Source: Elusimicrobia bacterium RIFCSPLOWO2_01_FULL_64_13 (GTDB taxonomy: Bacteria > Elusimicrobiota > Elusimicrobia > 2-02-FULL-39-32). Taken from it: 27,590 nt of DNA. The notes under the pieces are model-generated. The model was given only the letters and a program-made list of their open reading frames with translations, was not told the DNA's origin and did no database searches. This document shows, piece by piece, positions 7,385 through 15,522 of this stretch (position 1 is its first letter; each line of letters starts with the position of its first letter). The DNA is taken from NCBI GenBank assembly GCA_001800095.1, contig MGUT01000037.1:1019-28608 (forward strand), in the 5' to 3' direction. The position numbers were made by a program, and so were the translations under genes.

Positions 7385-9003
7385 GCCCCGGGCGGCTGGA
7401 AGAGCCTGACTTTGCCGTGTTCGCGGAAAAATTGGTCGATCTCATCGTATTCCATTTCCTCCTTCTTAAGGAGGACCCGCGCGAATTCCTCAAGGAGGGG
7501 CCATTCCTTTTTAAGGGTCCCCTCGACGTCCGTCATGCAGGTCCGGAGGAGCTCCTGGGTCTGCCGGTTCAGGGAGGCCTTGATGTCCTCGGAAAGCTCA
7601 TTGTCGGGGATGGCCGAAAAATCCCCGATGTGGCCGTCGGTCCCCATGCCCAGCCGCCAGACCATCTCGTGCGCCATCTGGGTCGCTTTCTGGAAATCCG
7701 AAGCCACGCCGCTGGTGGTGACGCCGTACTTCATCTTCTCGGAAACGTAGCCGGCGAGGGCCACCTTGATGTCAGCCAGTATCTTTTCCCGGTCGATGGT
7801 GTGGTACTCCTCCCGGGGCTGGTGGTGGACCATGCCGAGCGCTCCCCCCCGCGATATGATGGAGGCCTTGAAGACGTCGTCGGTGGGATGGAGGAAATAG
7901 AGGATGATGAGGTGCCCGGACTCGTGATAGGCGATGAGCTCCTTCTCCCTGTCGGACATGGACAGGCGGTGGGCGATGCCCAGGTCGATGCGGTCCATGG
8001 CCTGGGAGATGTGGTCGAACCCGACCTGTTCCGTCTCATTCCGCGCGGCGATGAGGGCGGCCTCCTTGACGATATTTTCGATGTCGGCGGGCGTTTTCAT
8101 CACCGCCTTGCGCGCGAGGCGGCCCACGTCGATGGAGGGATCGACCTTGACCTTGGAGAGGTAGTAATGGAAGAGGGCCTCCCGTTCCTTCAGGTTCGGG
8201 CGGCCGATGTAGATCTTGCGGTCGAACCGGCCGGGCCGCAGGAGGGCCTTGTCCAGGACGTTCTCATCGGCGTTCGTGGCTCCGATGACCACCACGTTCT
8301 CGGGCCGGTCGCCCAGGCCGTCCATCTCCACGAGGAGCTGGTTCTGGGTGCTGTTGGTCTCCTCGCCGCCGCCCATGAAAGAGAAGGTGCGCCCGCGGCC
8401 CACCACGTCCAGCTCGTCGATGAAGATGATGCAGGCGCCGTTGGCGTAGGCCTCCTGCCGGGCCTTCTGGAAAAGCTTGCGCACCCTGGAAGCGCCCACG
8501 CCCACGAATATCTCCACGAATTCGCTGCCCGCCATGGAGAGGAAGGGGATGCCGGACTCGCAGGCGATGGCCTTGGCCAGCAGGGTCTTCCCGCAGCCGG
8601 GCGGCCCGACCATGAGCACGCCCTTGATGACCTTCCCCCCGATGCGCTTGAGGCGGGCGCGGTCCCGCAGGAGCTGGACCACCTCCCAGGCCTCCTTTTT
8701 CGCGTCCTCCAGGCCCACCACGTCGCGGAATCGGACGTTCACGTCCTGGGCCTTGATGCGGCCCTTCTTCATGGAGGCGAACCCGCCGCGGAATACCGTC
8801 ATGTAGAAATAGACGAAGATGAGCGCGCTCAAGGCCGTGAGGAATATCTGGAGCGGGATCTGGGCGAGGGTGATGTTCCTGTAGAAGGATTCAAGCGAGG
8901 CCAGCCCGATGACCATCAGGATCAGCACGAGGATGGTCGTGACCGTGATCAGAATGGCGGCCTTGTTGACCATCCAGAATATCTTTATCTTCCTTAGGAA
9001 CAT
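7381..9003 (-). CDS. FtsH-like membrane AAA+ zinc metalloprotease (no periplasmic domain)
   Basis: A 540-residue protein. Two transmembrane helices (about 15-36 and 48-70) are joined by only about 11 residues, whereas standard FtsH has a periplasmic domain of about 70 residues there. The AAA+ module follows: Walker A GPPGCGKT (133-140), pore loop EIFVGVGASR (164-173), Walker B IIFIDELD (192-199) and second region of homology ATNADENVLDKALLRPGRFD (242-261). The peptidase domain has the zinc motif HESGH (360-364) and a third ligand, probably D436, in TTSGVASDFQKAT. All catalytic residues are present, so it should be an active ATP-dependent membrane protease. The C-terminus lacks the long tail of many FtsH proteins. 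An AAGGA ribosome site precedes the ATG. It leads a four-gene operon with a lipoprotein, a response regulator and a membrane protein, so it is probably a specialised paralogue rather than the housekeeping FtsH; that last point is inference. Confidence 0.9.
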   Translation of the reverse strand: MFLRKIKIFWMVNKAAILITVTTILVLILMVIGLASLESFYRNITLAQIPLQIFLTALSALIFVYFYMTVFRGGFASMKKGRIKAQDVNVRFRDVVGLEDAKKEAWEVVQLLRDRARLKRIGGKVIKGVLMVGPPGCGKTLLAKAIACESGIPFLSMAGSEFVEIFVGVGASRVRKLFQKARQEAYANGACIIFIDELDVVGRGRTFSFMGGGEETNSTQNQLLVEMDGLGDRPENVVVIGATNADENVLDKALLRPGRFDRKIYIGRPNLKEREALFHYYLSKVKVDPSIDVGRLARKAVMKTPADIENIVKEAALIAARNETEQVGFDHISQAMDRIDLGIAHRLSMSDREKELIAYHESGHLIILYFLHPTDDVFKASIISRGGALGMVHHQPREEYHTIDREKILADIKVALAGYVSEKMKYGVTTSGVASDFQKATQMAHEMVWRLGMGTDGHIGDFSAIPDNELSEDIKASLNRQTQELLRTCMTDVEGTLKKEWPLLEEFARVLLKKEEMEYDEIDQFFREHGKVRLFQPPGA

Positions 9004-9071
9004 GGGATCCTTAAAATGAAAGCGGACGCCTTGATTTTTTGGATGTTTCCGACAGGGTCATGCTGCGAGAT

Positions 9072-9100
9072 TTGAATTGGCATTCCATCTATTCTATAGT
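9072..9100 (+). promoter_or_regulatory. Sigma70-type promoter for the REC-kinase operon
   Basis: TTGAAT (9072-9077) and TATAGT (9095-9100) are separated by exactly 17 nt. Transcription would start near 9107, leaving a leader of about 12 nt before the ATG at 9119, with no strong ribosome site visible. The divergent protease gene begins at 9003; I could not find an equally good promoter for it in 9004-9118. Confidence 0.55.
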
Positions 9101-9118
9101 TAGTATAACGGTCAAAAC

Positions 9119-10342
9119 ATGAAAAGTCAATCCTCCAGCGAACCCCCGGCCGAGGGACAGGGGTCCCCCAAGCCCAGGAGCAAGGTCCTCATCGTTGACG
9201 ACGAGGTCAACCTGGGAGGCATGCTCGAGGACATCCTGGGCGAATACGATTTCGAGACGGCCTTCGCGCCGGACGGCGGCCGGGCCGTGGAGCTCATGAA
9301 GTCCTTCAAACCCACCGTGGCGCTCGTGGATTTCAAGCTGGGCAGCGTCACCGGGCTGGAGCTGGCCGACACGTTCCGCTCCATCGATCCCGACCTGCCC
9401 GTGATCCTCATGACGGCCTACGCGTCGCTCGACCTGGCCGTCAAGGCCATCCAGAACGACATCTATGACTTCATCGCCAAGCCCATCGACCGCAGCCACC
9501 TCCTGCGCAGCATCGCCAAGGCGGTGGAGAAGAGGTCCCTGACCGAGGAGAACAAACGCCTGATCAGCTTCCTTAAAGAAAGCAACGATTCCCTGGATCG
9601 GCTGAACCGGATGAAATCCAAATTCCTGTCCATCGTCACCCACGACCTGCGCACCCCCCTCACCAGCATCCGCGGCTACAGCGAGATGCTCAAGCTTTCC
9701 CAGGACATTTCCAAGGCGGACAGGGAGAAATGCCACGGCGCCATCGACCGGTCCGTGGACCGCATGAACGGCCTGATCGCCAACCTGCTGGACATGGTCA
9801 GCATCGAGGCCGGGAAGCTCCGCGTGGAGATGGCCCCGCTCGACTATCGCGCTCTCTGCGAGGAGATCCGCGAGACCTTCGCACCCGTCGCGGCCCAGAA
9901 CAAGGTCAAGCTCGAATGGACCGTGCCCCAGGGTCCCATCCCGGTGATGGGCGACTCCAGCCGCCTGGCGCAGGTCCTCACGAATTTCATCACGAACGCC
10001 TTCAAGCACACTCCCGAAGGCGGCCGGATCGGCGTGACGGTCAAGGACCGGGTGTTCCTTAAGGACAAGTCCGACCCCGGCGGTCCGGGATCCATCCGCG
10101 CGGTCCTGACCGAGGTCGCGGACAGCGGGGAAGGCATTTCGGCGGAGCACCTTCCCCGGCTCTTCGAGCAGTTCTTCCAGGTGGAGACCTCCCCCACGCG
10201 GCGCCAGGGCCTGGGTCTCGGGCTGACCATCACGAAGGAGATCATCGTCGCCCACCAGGGCGAGATCGGCGTCCACAGCGAAGGACCGGGCCGCGGCAGC
10301 ACGTTCTGGTTCTCCGTCCCCCTCCTCCCCGAAGGCGAATAG
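9119..10342 (+). CDS. Soluble hybrid protein: N-terminal receiver plus histidine kinase
   Basis: A 407-residue protein. The receiver domain (about 22-137) has D27/D28, phospho-acceptor D71 in VALVDFKLG, T99 and K121. After a helical linker (about 138-165) comes the HisKA dimerisation domain with the phosphorylated histidine H175 in THDLRTPLTSIRGYSEM, then the ATPase domain with N-box NFITNAFKHTP (289-299), DSGEGI (335-340) and GLGLGL (364-369). There is no membrane segment, so it is cytoplasmic and probably takes its signal from phosphorylation of its own receiver by another kinase. The order REC-HisKA-HATPase is the reverse of usual hybrid kinases. The protein at 16658 has the same architecture. 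It is followed 10 nt later by a methyltransferase gene and then an O-antigen-ligase-like gene, but a functional link to them is unproven. Confidence 0.92.
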   Translation: MKSQSSSEPPAEGQGSPKPRSKVLIVDDEVNLGGMLEDILGEYDFETAFAPDGGRAVELMKSFKPTVALVDFKLGSVTGLELADTFRSIDPDLPVILMTAYASLDLAVKAIQNDIYDFIAKPIDRSHLLRSIAKAVEKRSLTEENKRLISFLKESNDSLDRLNRMKSKFLSIVTHDLRTPLTSIRGYSEMLKLSQDISKADREKCHGAIDRSVDRMNGLIANLLDMVSIEAGKLRVEMAPLDYRALCEEIRETFAPVAAQNKVKLEWTVPQGPIPVMGDSSRLAQVLTNFITNAFKHTPEGGRIGVTVKDRVFLKDKSDPGGPGSIRAVLTEVADSGEGISAEHLPRLFEQFFQVETSPTRRQGLGLGLTITKEIIVAHQGEIGVHSEGPGRGSTFWFSVPLLPEGE

Positions 10343-10352
10343 CCCTCGAACG

Positions 10353-11312
10353 ATGTCCTGCAGGATCTGCGGCAACGACGACGGGAACAGGACCCACTCG
10401 GCCCGGGAGATGATGTTCGGCACCCGGGAGGAGTTCAACTACGTCGAGTGCGGCGGGTGCGGCTGCGTCCAGATCGAGCCCATCCCGGGAGACCTCTCCA
10501 GGCATTATCCCGAGGGATATTATTCCCTGCGGAATTTTCCCGGCCTATGGGAGAACCGGGTCCGCTCTCTCGCCAGGCGCCTGCGGGCGGACTATTGCCT
10601 GACAGGCAGGGGTTGGCTCGGGCGTTTCCTGGCCCTGAAGCTCGGCGTGCCGGATTATTACGCCTGGCTGCGCCGGTCCGGAGTGGGCTTCGATTCCAGG
10701 ATACTGGACGCCGGCTGCGGCACGGGCCGCCTGCTCGAGGTCCTGCGCCGGGAGGGTTTTTCCGACCTGACGGGGGCGGACCCGTTCATCGAAAAGGACC
10801 TCCTCTACGCGAGCGGGGTCAAGGTCCTGAAATCCGACATGTCGCGGCTGGAGGGCGGATTTGATTTCATCATGATGAACCACGCTTTCGAGCACATGCC
10901 GGACCCCGCCGCCACTCTCGGACAGGTCCGGCGGCTGCTCCGTCCGGGCCGGGCCGCCATGATCCGGATACCGGTGGCTTCTTCCCACGCCTGGCGGAAA
11001 TACGGCGTGAACTGGGTCCAGCTGGACCCTCCCAGGCACCTCTACCTCCACACCGTCGAAAGCATGGAACGGCTCGCCCGGGATTCCGGCCTGGTCCTGG
11101 AGGACGTCGTCCATGATTCGGATGATTTTCAGTTCTGGGGCAGCGAGCAGTATGTCCGGGGCATCCCCTTGACGGACCAAAGGTCGCTGTTCGTGGATCC
11201 CGGCAGCGATCTCTTCTCCAAGGAAGACAGGGGCCGCTTCCTCCGGGAAGCGGAAGAGCTGAACCGCCGGAAGGAAGGAGACCAGGCCGCTTTCTGGCTC
11301 CGCAAGGCGTGA
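10353..11312 (+). CDS. Class I SAM-dependent methyltransferase with N-terminal zinc knuckle
   Basis: A 319-residue cytoplasmic protein. The N-terminus has two cysteine pairs, C3/C6 (CRIC) and C33/C36 (CGGC), forming a small zinc-binding unit seen in many glycan-cluster methyltransferases. The Rossmann domain begins with motif I ILDAGCGTGRLLEV (117-130), followed by LTGADPF (acidic loop) and FDFIMMNHAFEHMPDP, the motif that carries the conserved His-Glu-His of Methyltransf_11/23 families. The substrate is unknown; a sugar, lipid or small metabolite is likely given the following O-antigen-ligase-type gene. It starts 10 nt after the REC-kinase stop and ends by overlapping or touching the next start. 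The ribosome site is weak, which suggests coupling to the upstream gene. Confidence 0.85.
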   Translation: MSCRICGNDDGNRTHSAREMMFGTREEFNYVECGGCGCVQIEPIPGDLSRHYPEGYYSLRNFPGLWENRVRSLARRLRADYCLTGRGWLGRFLALKLGVPDYYAWLRRSGVGFDSRILDAGCGTGRLLEVLRREGFSDLTGADPFIEKDLLYASGVKVLKSDMSRLEGGFDFIMMNHAFEHMPDPAATLGQVRRLLRPGRAAMIRIPVASSHAWRKYGVNWVQLDPPRHLYLHTVESMERLARDSGLVLEDVVHDSDDFQFWGSEQYVRGIPLTDQRSLFVDPGSDLFSKEDRGRFLREAEELNRRKEGDQAAFWLRKA

Positions 11313-11314
11313 CC

Positions 11315-12619
11315 ATGAGGCGCCTTGCCCGGTCCCTGCCGGACGCGGATTCCGCGGGCCGCTGGCTTTTTCTTTTCGGCGTATTCCTGCTCGTGTCGGG
11401 TGATTTCCCCCGCTTTCCGTTCGGCGTAGCGGAGAGGAAGCTCGTTCTGCTCGTCTTCTCATGGCCCAAACTCTACATGGTCTGCGTTTGCTCGGCCCTC
11501 CTGCTCCGGTTGATGACCCGCGGCGCCGATCTCTCCCGGCTCACTCTCGCCAGGCCTCTCTACGTTCCATTCGGGATCGTCGCCGCGGCGTTCCTCTTGT
11601 CCGCCTTGTTTTCCGATCGAAGGGTCCTGGCCCTGGCGGGATTCCTGTATTTCGCGGAGATCCTTTTCTTTATATTCGCGTTCTCCGTCTTCCTTGACGA
11701 CGACGGGATGCCGCGGAGATGCGTCCGGGCGGTGATCGCCGCCGTGTTCTTCTTGGCCGCGCGGGTCATGGCCTGGCGGTGGGGCGAGGGCCTGGACGTG
11801 GGCGCCTACCACGTGATGAACAATTCCTGGGTCGGCAAGCTCCAGATCTCCTGGGCGCTCAATCTCTTCGCCCCGATCGTTTTCACGGCGTCCCTCGGGT
11901 CCGGGGACCGGCCATGGCGCTGGGGAGCGGGTCTGGCCTGGGCGGCGGCGGCCGGGGCGGTCTTCATACTGTTCTCCAGGGCCGGGATAACCGCATTCGC
12001 CGCCGGGACGGCCGCGATTTTGATATTCCGCGCCAGGGACTGGAGGCGGTGGGTCTGGCCGGCGGCTTTGTCCGTCATCCTGGTCCTGGGGGTCGCGGCG
12101 AAGAGCCGGTTCATGACCGGGTACGTGGCGCGGACGACGGGCCGCTTTTACGAGGACTTGGGATTCATCCGCCGGGTCAGCATCTGGAAGGAGACTCTGG
12201 GCATGATCCGGGACCGGCCTATTTTCGGCATAGGCCTGGGGACGTATGACGACCTGGCCTACACGCGTTACCGCACGGTCAACGACGAGGCGTCCGGCCG
12301 CAGATATTTCCGCGGCGGCTGGAGCGCCCACAACCTGCTCCTCCACGTCTTGAGCGAGACGGGGTTCGTGGGTCTGGCGGCCTGCGTCTATCTTTGGTTC
12401 CGCGTCGCGCGGCTTCTTCTGGCGGGAGGTCCCGGCGGAGCGCCTCCTGAAGGCCGGCAATGGAGCCGGGCGGCCCTGGCGGGCCTGGCGGCGTTCTTCA
12501 TGCTTTCTCTGACGGAAAACCCCATGGCCGCGCGGGTCCACGAAAGCTTGAGGATGAACCTGGCCCTGTGGCTGATGGTGCTGGTGTGTCTAGCTATGCG
12601 GAAGGAAGAAGATGTCTAG
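11315..12619 (+). CDS. O-antigen ligase / polymerase-family membrane protein (WaaL/Wzy_C type)
   Basis: A protein of about 434 residues with about ten hydrophobic helices across its length. The large external loop has the features of the O-antigen ligase family: an SRAG turn (about 221-224), the phrase RPIFGIGLGTYDD (about 301-313) and a conserved histidine in SAHNLLLHVLSETGFVGL (about H339). Family members join a glycan to a lipid or protein acceptor, or polymerise it, on the outer face of the inner membrane. The ATG at 11315 is preferred because AAGG lies 7 nt upstream; a GTG at 11309 overlapping the methyltransferase stop (GTGA) is the alternative. No other glycan genes are seen here, so whether it acts on O-antigen, another polysaccharide or a glycoprotein is not known. 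Confidence 0.85.
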   Translation: MRRLARSLPDADSAGRWLFLFGVFLLVSGDFPRFPFGVAERKLVLLVFSWPKLYMVCVCSALLLRLMTRGADLSRLTLARPLYVPFGIVAAAFLLSALFSDRRVLALAGFLYFAEILFFIFAFSVFLDDDGMPRRCVRAVIAAVFFLAARVMAWRWGEGLDVGAYHVMNNSWVGKLQISWALNLFAPIVFTASLGSGDRPWRWGAGLAWAAAAGAVFILFSRAGITAFAAGTAAILIFRARDWRRWVWPAALSVILVLGVAAKSRFMTGYVARTTGRFYEDLGFIRRVSIWKETLGMIRDRPIFGIGLGTYDDLAYTRYRTVNDEASGRRYFRGGWSAHNLLLHVLSETGFVGLAACVYLWFRVARLLLAGGPGGAPPEGRQWSRAALAGLAAFFMLSLTENPMAARVHESLRMNLALWLMVLVCLAMRKEEDV

Positions 12620-12631
12620 AATGAATGATAT

Positions 12632-12657
12632 TTACATTTTTGTTACAAAAAGTTTAA
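12632..12657 (+). promoter_or_regulatory. Tandem 11-bp repeat element upstream of the adenylate cyclase gene
   Basis: On the plus strand it reads TTACAT-N5-TTACAA-N3-GTTTAA, matching the elements at 4467-4492 and 15497-15522 in layout, with one altered base in a repeat. It ends 40 nt before the ATG at 12698. The segment 12637-12651 (TTTTTGTTACAAAAA) is also a 7+7 bp palindrome around one base. No strong -10 is visible; TTATGT at 12679 starts 21 nt past the element, the same distance as the candidate -10 in the surface-protein operon. Confidence 0.5.
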
Positions 12658-12697
12658 GAAATGTTTAACCTGGTCGTGTTATGTAAGGAACGACGGA

Positions 12698-14824
12698 ATG
12701 TTGACAATAAATCTATTTTCCCTCCTGCCTTTTATGTCCGCCCTGATTATATTGGGGTTGGGGATCTATGTCCTTACGATAAACCACAGGTCCCCTATCC
12801 ACAAGTCCCTGACAGTTTTCTGCCTTAACCTTTCGTTCTGGCTTCTTTCCTTCACCATCATGTACAACGCCCCAGATGCGGCCGTGGCGTACCGATGGGC
12901 TCGCGTCGGTTTTTCGGCGGTCGCATTCATTCCTTTCGCTGGTTTCCTTTTCATCCTCAAGCTGCTCAAGAAGAGAGATAAAAACTGGATCCTTTTATCT
13001 ACCTGCATCGCTTCGGCCGCATTCGCCGCTTTCGGACAAACTGACCTACTCTACAGTCACGTCAGGAGGTTTTTCTGGGGATACTACCCGATGGCTGGCG
13101 TCCTCTATCCGTTATTCATCATATACTGCAGCTGTATATGGGTTTACGGATTAGTTCTTCTGTATAAACACATGACGCAACTCAAGATGAACAGGGATTT
13201 TCTTCTTTATAATCAGACCAAGTATATTTTCTTCGCGTTTTGCGGAGGCGCCGTGGGCGCCGTAGACGCTGTCGCAAAATCCGGCTTGCCCATGTACCCT
13301 TTTTCGTATATTTGCGCCCTGTATTGGGCGATTATTGCAAGCGTTTCCATCACGCGATTAAGAATCCTGACGGATTTCTCATTTCTATCACGAAGGATTT
13401 TGATTGTCTCGGTGGCGCTCGCCACGATTGCGATTTTGGCGGGGGGCGCATATACTCTGTCCATCCATACTCCGTTGGGTTCGCTCTTAAGCAATGAATG
13501 GGGTTTAACCATCTTTTCAGTCGCCGGAGGGTTATGTATCCCGCCGATTTTCAGAACCGTCAAGGAGCGGCTTGACGAAAAATTCTTCCAAGAGTACCAC
13601 GAAAGAAAGGAAAAATTAATTAGTATCGAGCAGGAGATCCTCTCCTCTCGCAACCTTGACGAGTTTAATCGTGTGGTTTTGGAGAGCCTATTTAGCGCAT
13701 TCAATATCACCCATGGCGCTGTTTTTATCTGGGATGAAAAAGAAAAAGTCTACATGATGACTGCCGCGTCAGGATGGTCGAGCGACCGTCGAATGCAACA
13801 CTTAATGCGACTATCCGATAAACATCCTATCCCCGCATCACTTTCTCAATTGAATCTGATCGATTTTAACGACATCAGACGGGACGTACAGAGCATATCA
13901 GGGTCATACCGTGATCTGATATTGTCCATGTTGGAACTTGATGCGGCTCTGTGCATGCCCATCAGAAACGGCCGCCTTTTGGGTTTTCTCGTCCTTGGAA
14001 ACAAGGAGTCTGGCATCCCTTATGCCTCGGAGGATTATCGAACGCTCCATACATTGACGCGGCATATCGTGCGAGTCCTCGAGAGTCTTGATCTCCTCGC
14101 CGTTTGGCAAAACAAGGTGGCCGAAGGGAATCTGCTGAACCGACAGCTCCAAAAATACCTTAGCCCAACTGTTGCCGATGAGATCCTTCGGCGTGTCAAT
14201 CATGCGCAAACCTGGAAGGGCGACCGCCGTCATGTAAGCATTCTCATCACGGACATCCGCGGATTTTCATCGATATCCGTCAATAACGACCCCGAGGATG
14301 TGGTTCAGTGGCTGAACGAATATCTCACCGAGATGGTAGAGATCGCGATCTCTAACGGCGGTACGGTTGATAAGTTCATGGGCGACGGCATTTTGGTGGT
14401 TTTCGGTGCACCGGTGCCGTTGGAGAATCATGAGTACAATGCCTCTAAGTGCGCCTTGGAGATGATGGAAGCAGTGAGAAAATCCAACAAGAGGAGACTG
14501 GACAGAGGATTGGTGCCTTTGGAGATAGGAATCGCTCTAACGGCAGGGGACGTCATTTCCGGCAACATCGGATCGGACAAACGCATGGAATACACCGTCA
14601 TCGGGGACCCGGTCAACCTTGCCGCCAGGTTGCAGTCCTTGGCCGCTTCAAACCAAATTTTAACGACTCGAAGAGTAGCTGATAAAGTTGCGGACAAAAT
14701 CAACCTGAACAAAATCTCTCCTGTGACTATCAGGGGTAAAATGGAAAAAGTTGAATTGTATGAAATAACGGGGTTTAAAGGTCTAAATGCAGTTACGGAA
14801 GTGAGAGCCGCCGGGATCACCTAA
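12698..14824 (+). CDS. 7TM-GAF-class III adenylate/guanylate cyclase
   Basis: A 708-residue protein. The N-terminal third (about 1-290) has about seven to nine hydrophobic helices like the 7TM input module of some bacterial kinases. A GAF-like domain follows (about 310-465, with HGAVFIWDEKEKVYMMTAASGW and CMPIRNGRLLGFLVLGNK). The C-terminal cyclase domain (about 505-690) has both metal aspartates, D519 in ITDIRGF and D563 in KFMGDGI. It also has K559, T633 in MEYTVIGDPVNLAARLQ, and N640 and R644, so it should be catalytically active; K and T favour ATP as substrate. An AAGGA lies about 9 nt before the ATG. The gene is clearly more A/T-rich, with more NNA/NNT codons, than its neighbours, hinting at transfer or a different selective history. 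It lies alone between the ligase operon and a convergent REC gene. Confidence 0.9.
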   Translation: MLTINLFSLLPFMSALIILGLGIYVLTINHRSPIHKSLTVFCLNLSFWLLSFTIMYNAPDAAVAYRWARVGFSAVAFIPFAGFLFILKLLKKRDKNWILLSTCIASAAFAAFGQTDLLYSHVRRFFWGYYPMAGVLYPLFIIYCSCIWVYGLVLLYKHMTQLKMNRDFLLYNQTKYIFFAFCGGAVGAVDAVAKSGLPMYPFSYICALYWAIIASVSITRLRILTDFSFLSRRILIVSVALATIAILAGGAYTLSIHTPLGSLLSNEWGLTIFSVAGGLCIPPIFRTVKERLDEKFFQEYHERKEKLISIEQEILSSRNLDEFNRVVLESLFSAFNITHGAVFIWDEKEKVYMMTAASGWSSDRRMQHLMRLSDKHPIPASLSQLNLIDFNDIRRDVQSISGSYRDLILSMLELDAALCMPIRNGRLLGFLVLGNKESGIPYASEDYRTLHTLTRHIVRVLESLDLLAVWQNKVAEGNLLNRQLQKYLSPTVADEILRRVNHAQTWKGDRRHVSILITDIRGFSSISVNNDPEDVVQWLNEYLTEMVEIAISNGGTVDKFMGDGILVVFGAPVPLENHEYNASKCALEMMEAVRKSNKRRLDRGLVPLEIGIALTAGDVISGNIGSDKRMEYTVIGDPVNLAARLQSLAASNQILTTRRVADKVADKINLNKISPVTIRGKMEKVELYEITGFKGLNAVTEVRAAGIT

Positions 14825-14921
14825 GAGCAACGCTACTGGAGACGGACGAATTTCCGGAATCAATCGAAGAGCATCGGACTACTTGGCGATCGAGTCATTG
14901 TGGGAAGCGGAGGCCTGCCCT

Positions 14922-15293
14922 TTACTCCTGGCCGAAGGTCTTGCGGACCTCCCGTATGAAATGTTTGGTGTCCAGGGGCTTCTTGAAGACCCCCTGGGCC
15001 TGCTTGAGCTTCTCCGCAACCTCCTTGTTGGAGGCGATGACCGATATGATGAAGATGGGGATGTGGGCGGTGTCGGGGTCGTTCTTGAGGAGCTGGAGCA
15101 CTTCGAGACCGTCGGGGGAAGGCATCATGATGTCGAGCGTGATCAGGTCGGGCCGCCATTCCTTGGCCGTGGAGAGCACGTGTGTCCCGCTGGTCAGGAC
15201 CTTGGAGTCATAACCCAGCATCTGGATCATGTCGGTGATGAAGTTCGCGATGGACAGCTCGTCCTCGACCACCAGTATCTTTTTCATCGTCAT
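14922..15293 (-). CDS. Single-domain (REC-only) response regulator
   Basis: A CheY-like protein of 123 residues: acidic pair E10/D11, phospho-acceptor D54 in LITLDIMMP, S84 at the switch position and a lysine pair K104/K105 before P106. There is no output domain, so it would relay phosphate or bind a partner protein. The frame stays open further upstream to 15470, but that stretch covers a clear promoter (15322-15350) and has no family similarity, so the ATG at 15293 (MTMKKILVVEDE) is chosen; the ATG at 15287 is equally possible. It converges on the cyclase gene with 97 nt between them, in which I see no terminator, and is divergent from the OmpR-type regulator at 15532. Confidence 0.87.
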   Translation of the reverse strand: MTMKKILVVEDELSIANFITDMIQMLGYDSKVLTSGTHVLSTAKEWRPDLITLDIMMPSPDGLEVLQLLKNDPDTAHIPIFIISVIASNKEVAEKLKQAQGVFKKPLDTKHFIREVRKTFGQE

Positions 15294-15321
15294 GGGCCGG
15301 CCATGCGCCGGAGCCCACGCC

Positions 15322-15350
15322 ATTTTATTATATTGAGGCCATAGAGTCAA
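15322..15350 (-). promoter_or_regulatory. Sigma70-type promoter for the REC-only gene
   Basis: On the minus strand TTGACT (15350-15345) and TAAAAT (15327-15322) are 17 nt apart. The predicted start of transcription near 15315 leaves a leader of about 20 nt before the ATG at 15293, which supports that start over upstream ones. Confidence 0.65.
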
Positions 15351-15479
15351 TTTCACTCTTTTTAAAATATCGGATACGGTCTTGCCAAGCATTTTTAGCG
15401 GTTTTCGCATTTTATTTTCAAGGCGCAATAAATCCCGGATGGGCAGAGGATCCGGGAGCTTTGCTTTCATGATACAGGG

Positions 15480-15499
15480 GAAGACTTAAATAAATCTTC
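15480..15499. promoter_or_regulatory. Imperfect 20-bp palindrome upstream of the OmpR-type regulator
   Basis: GAAGACTTAAATAAATCTTC matches its own reverse complement at 16 of 20 positions, with perfect 5-bp ends. It directly precedes and slightly overlaps the tandem-repeat element at 15497-15522. It could be a second operator in the divergent 238-bp intergenic region, or simply AT-rich chance. Confidence 0.3.
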
Positions 15500-15522
15500 A
15501 ACTTTTTGTAAATATTTTGTAA
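15497..15522 (+). promoter_or_regulatory. Tandem 11-bp repeat element at the start of the OmpR-type regulator gene
   Basis: TTCAAC-N3-TTGTAA-N5-TTGTAA ends 9 nt before the ATG at 15532 and covers the place where a ribosome site would be. It matches the element at 4467-4492 in all three six-base blocks on the same strand. Relative to its gene it faces opposite to the other two copies, and its position over the translation start would suit autorepression. Confidence 0.5.

Noticed and set aside
7417..8997. Long plus-strand open frame opposite the protease gene (and similar ones at 1576-3045, 9089-10438, 18244-19545, 22167-23297)
   Set aside because: These are antisense shadows of GC-rich coding sequence: Gly/Arg/Asp/Val-biased, without domains, and opposite genes with clear catalytic motifs.
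15294..15470. N-terminal extension of the REC-only protein to 15470
   Set aside because: It covers a 17-nt-spaced sigma70 promoter and shows no receiver-domain similarity; the ATG at 15293 fits the family.
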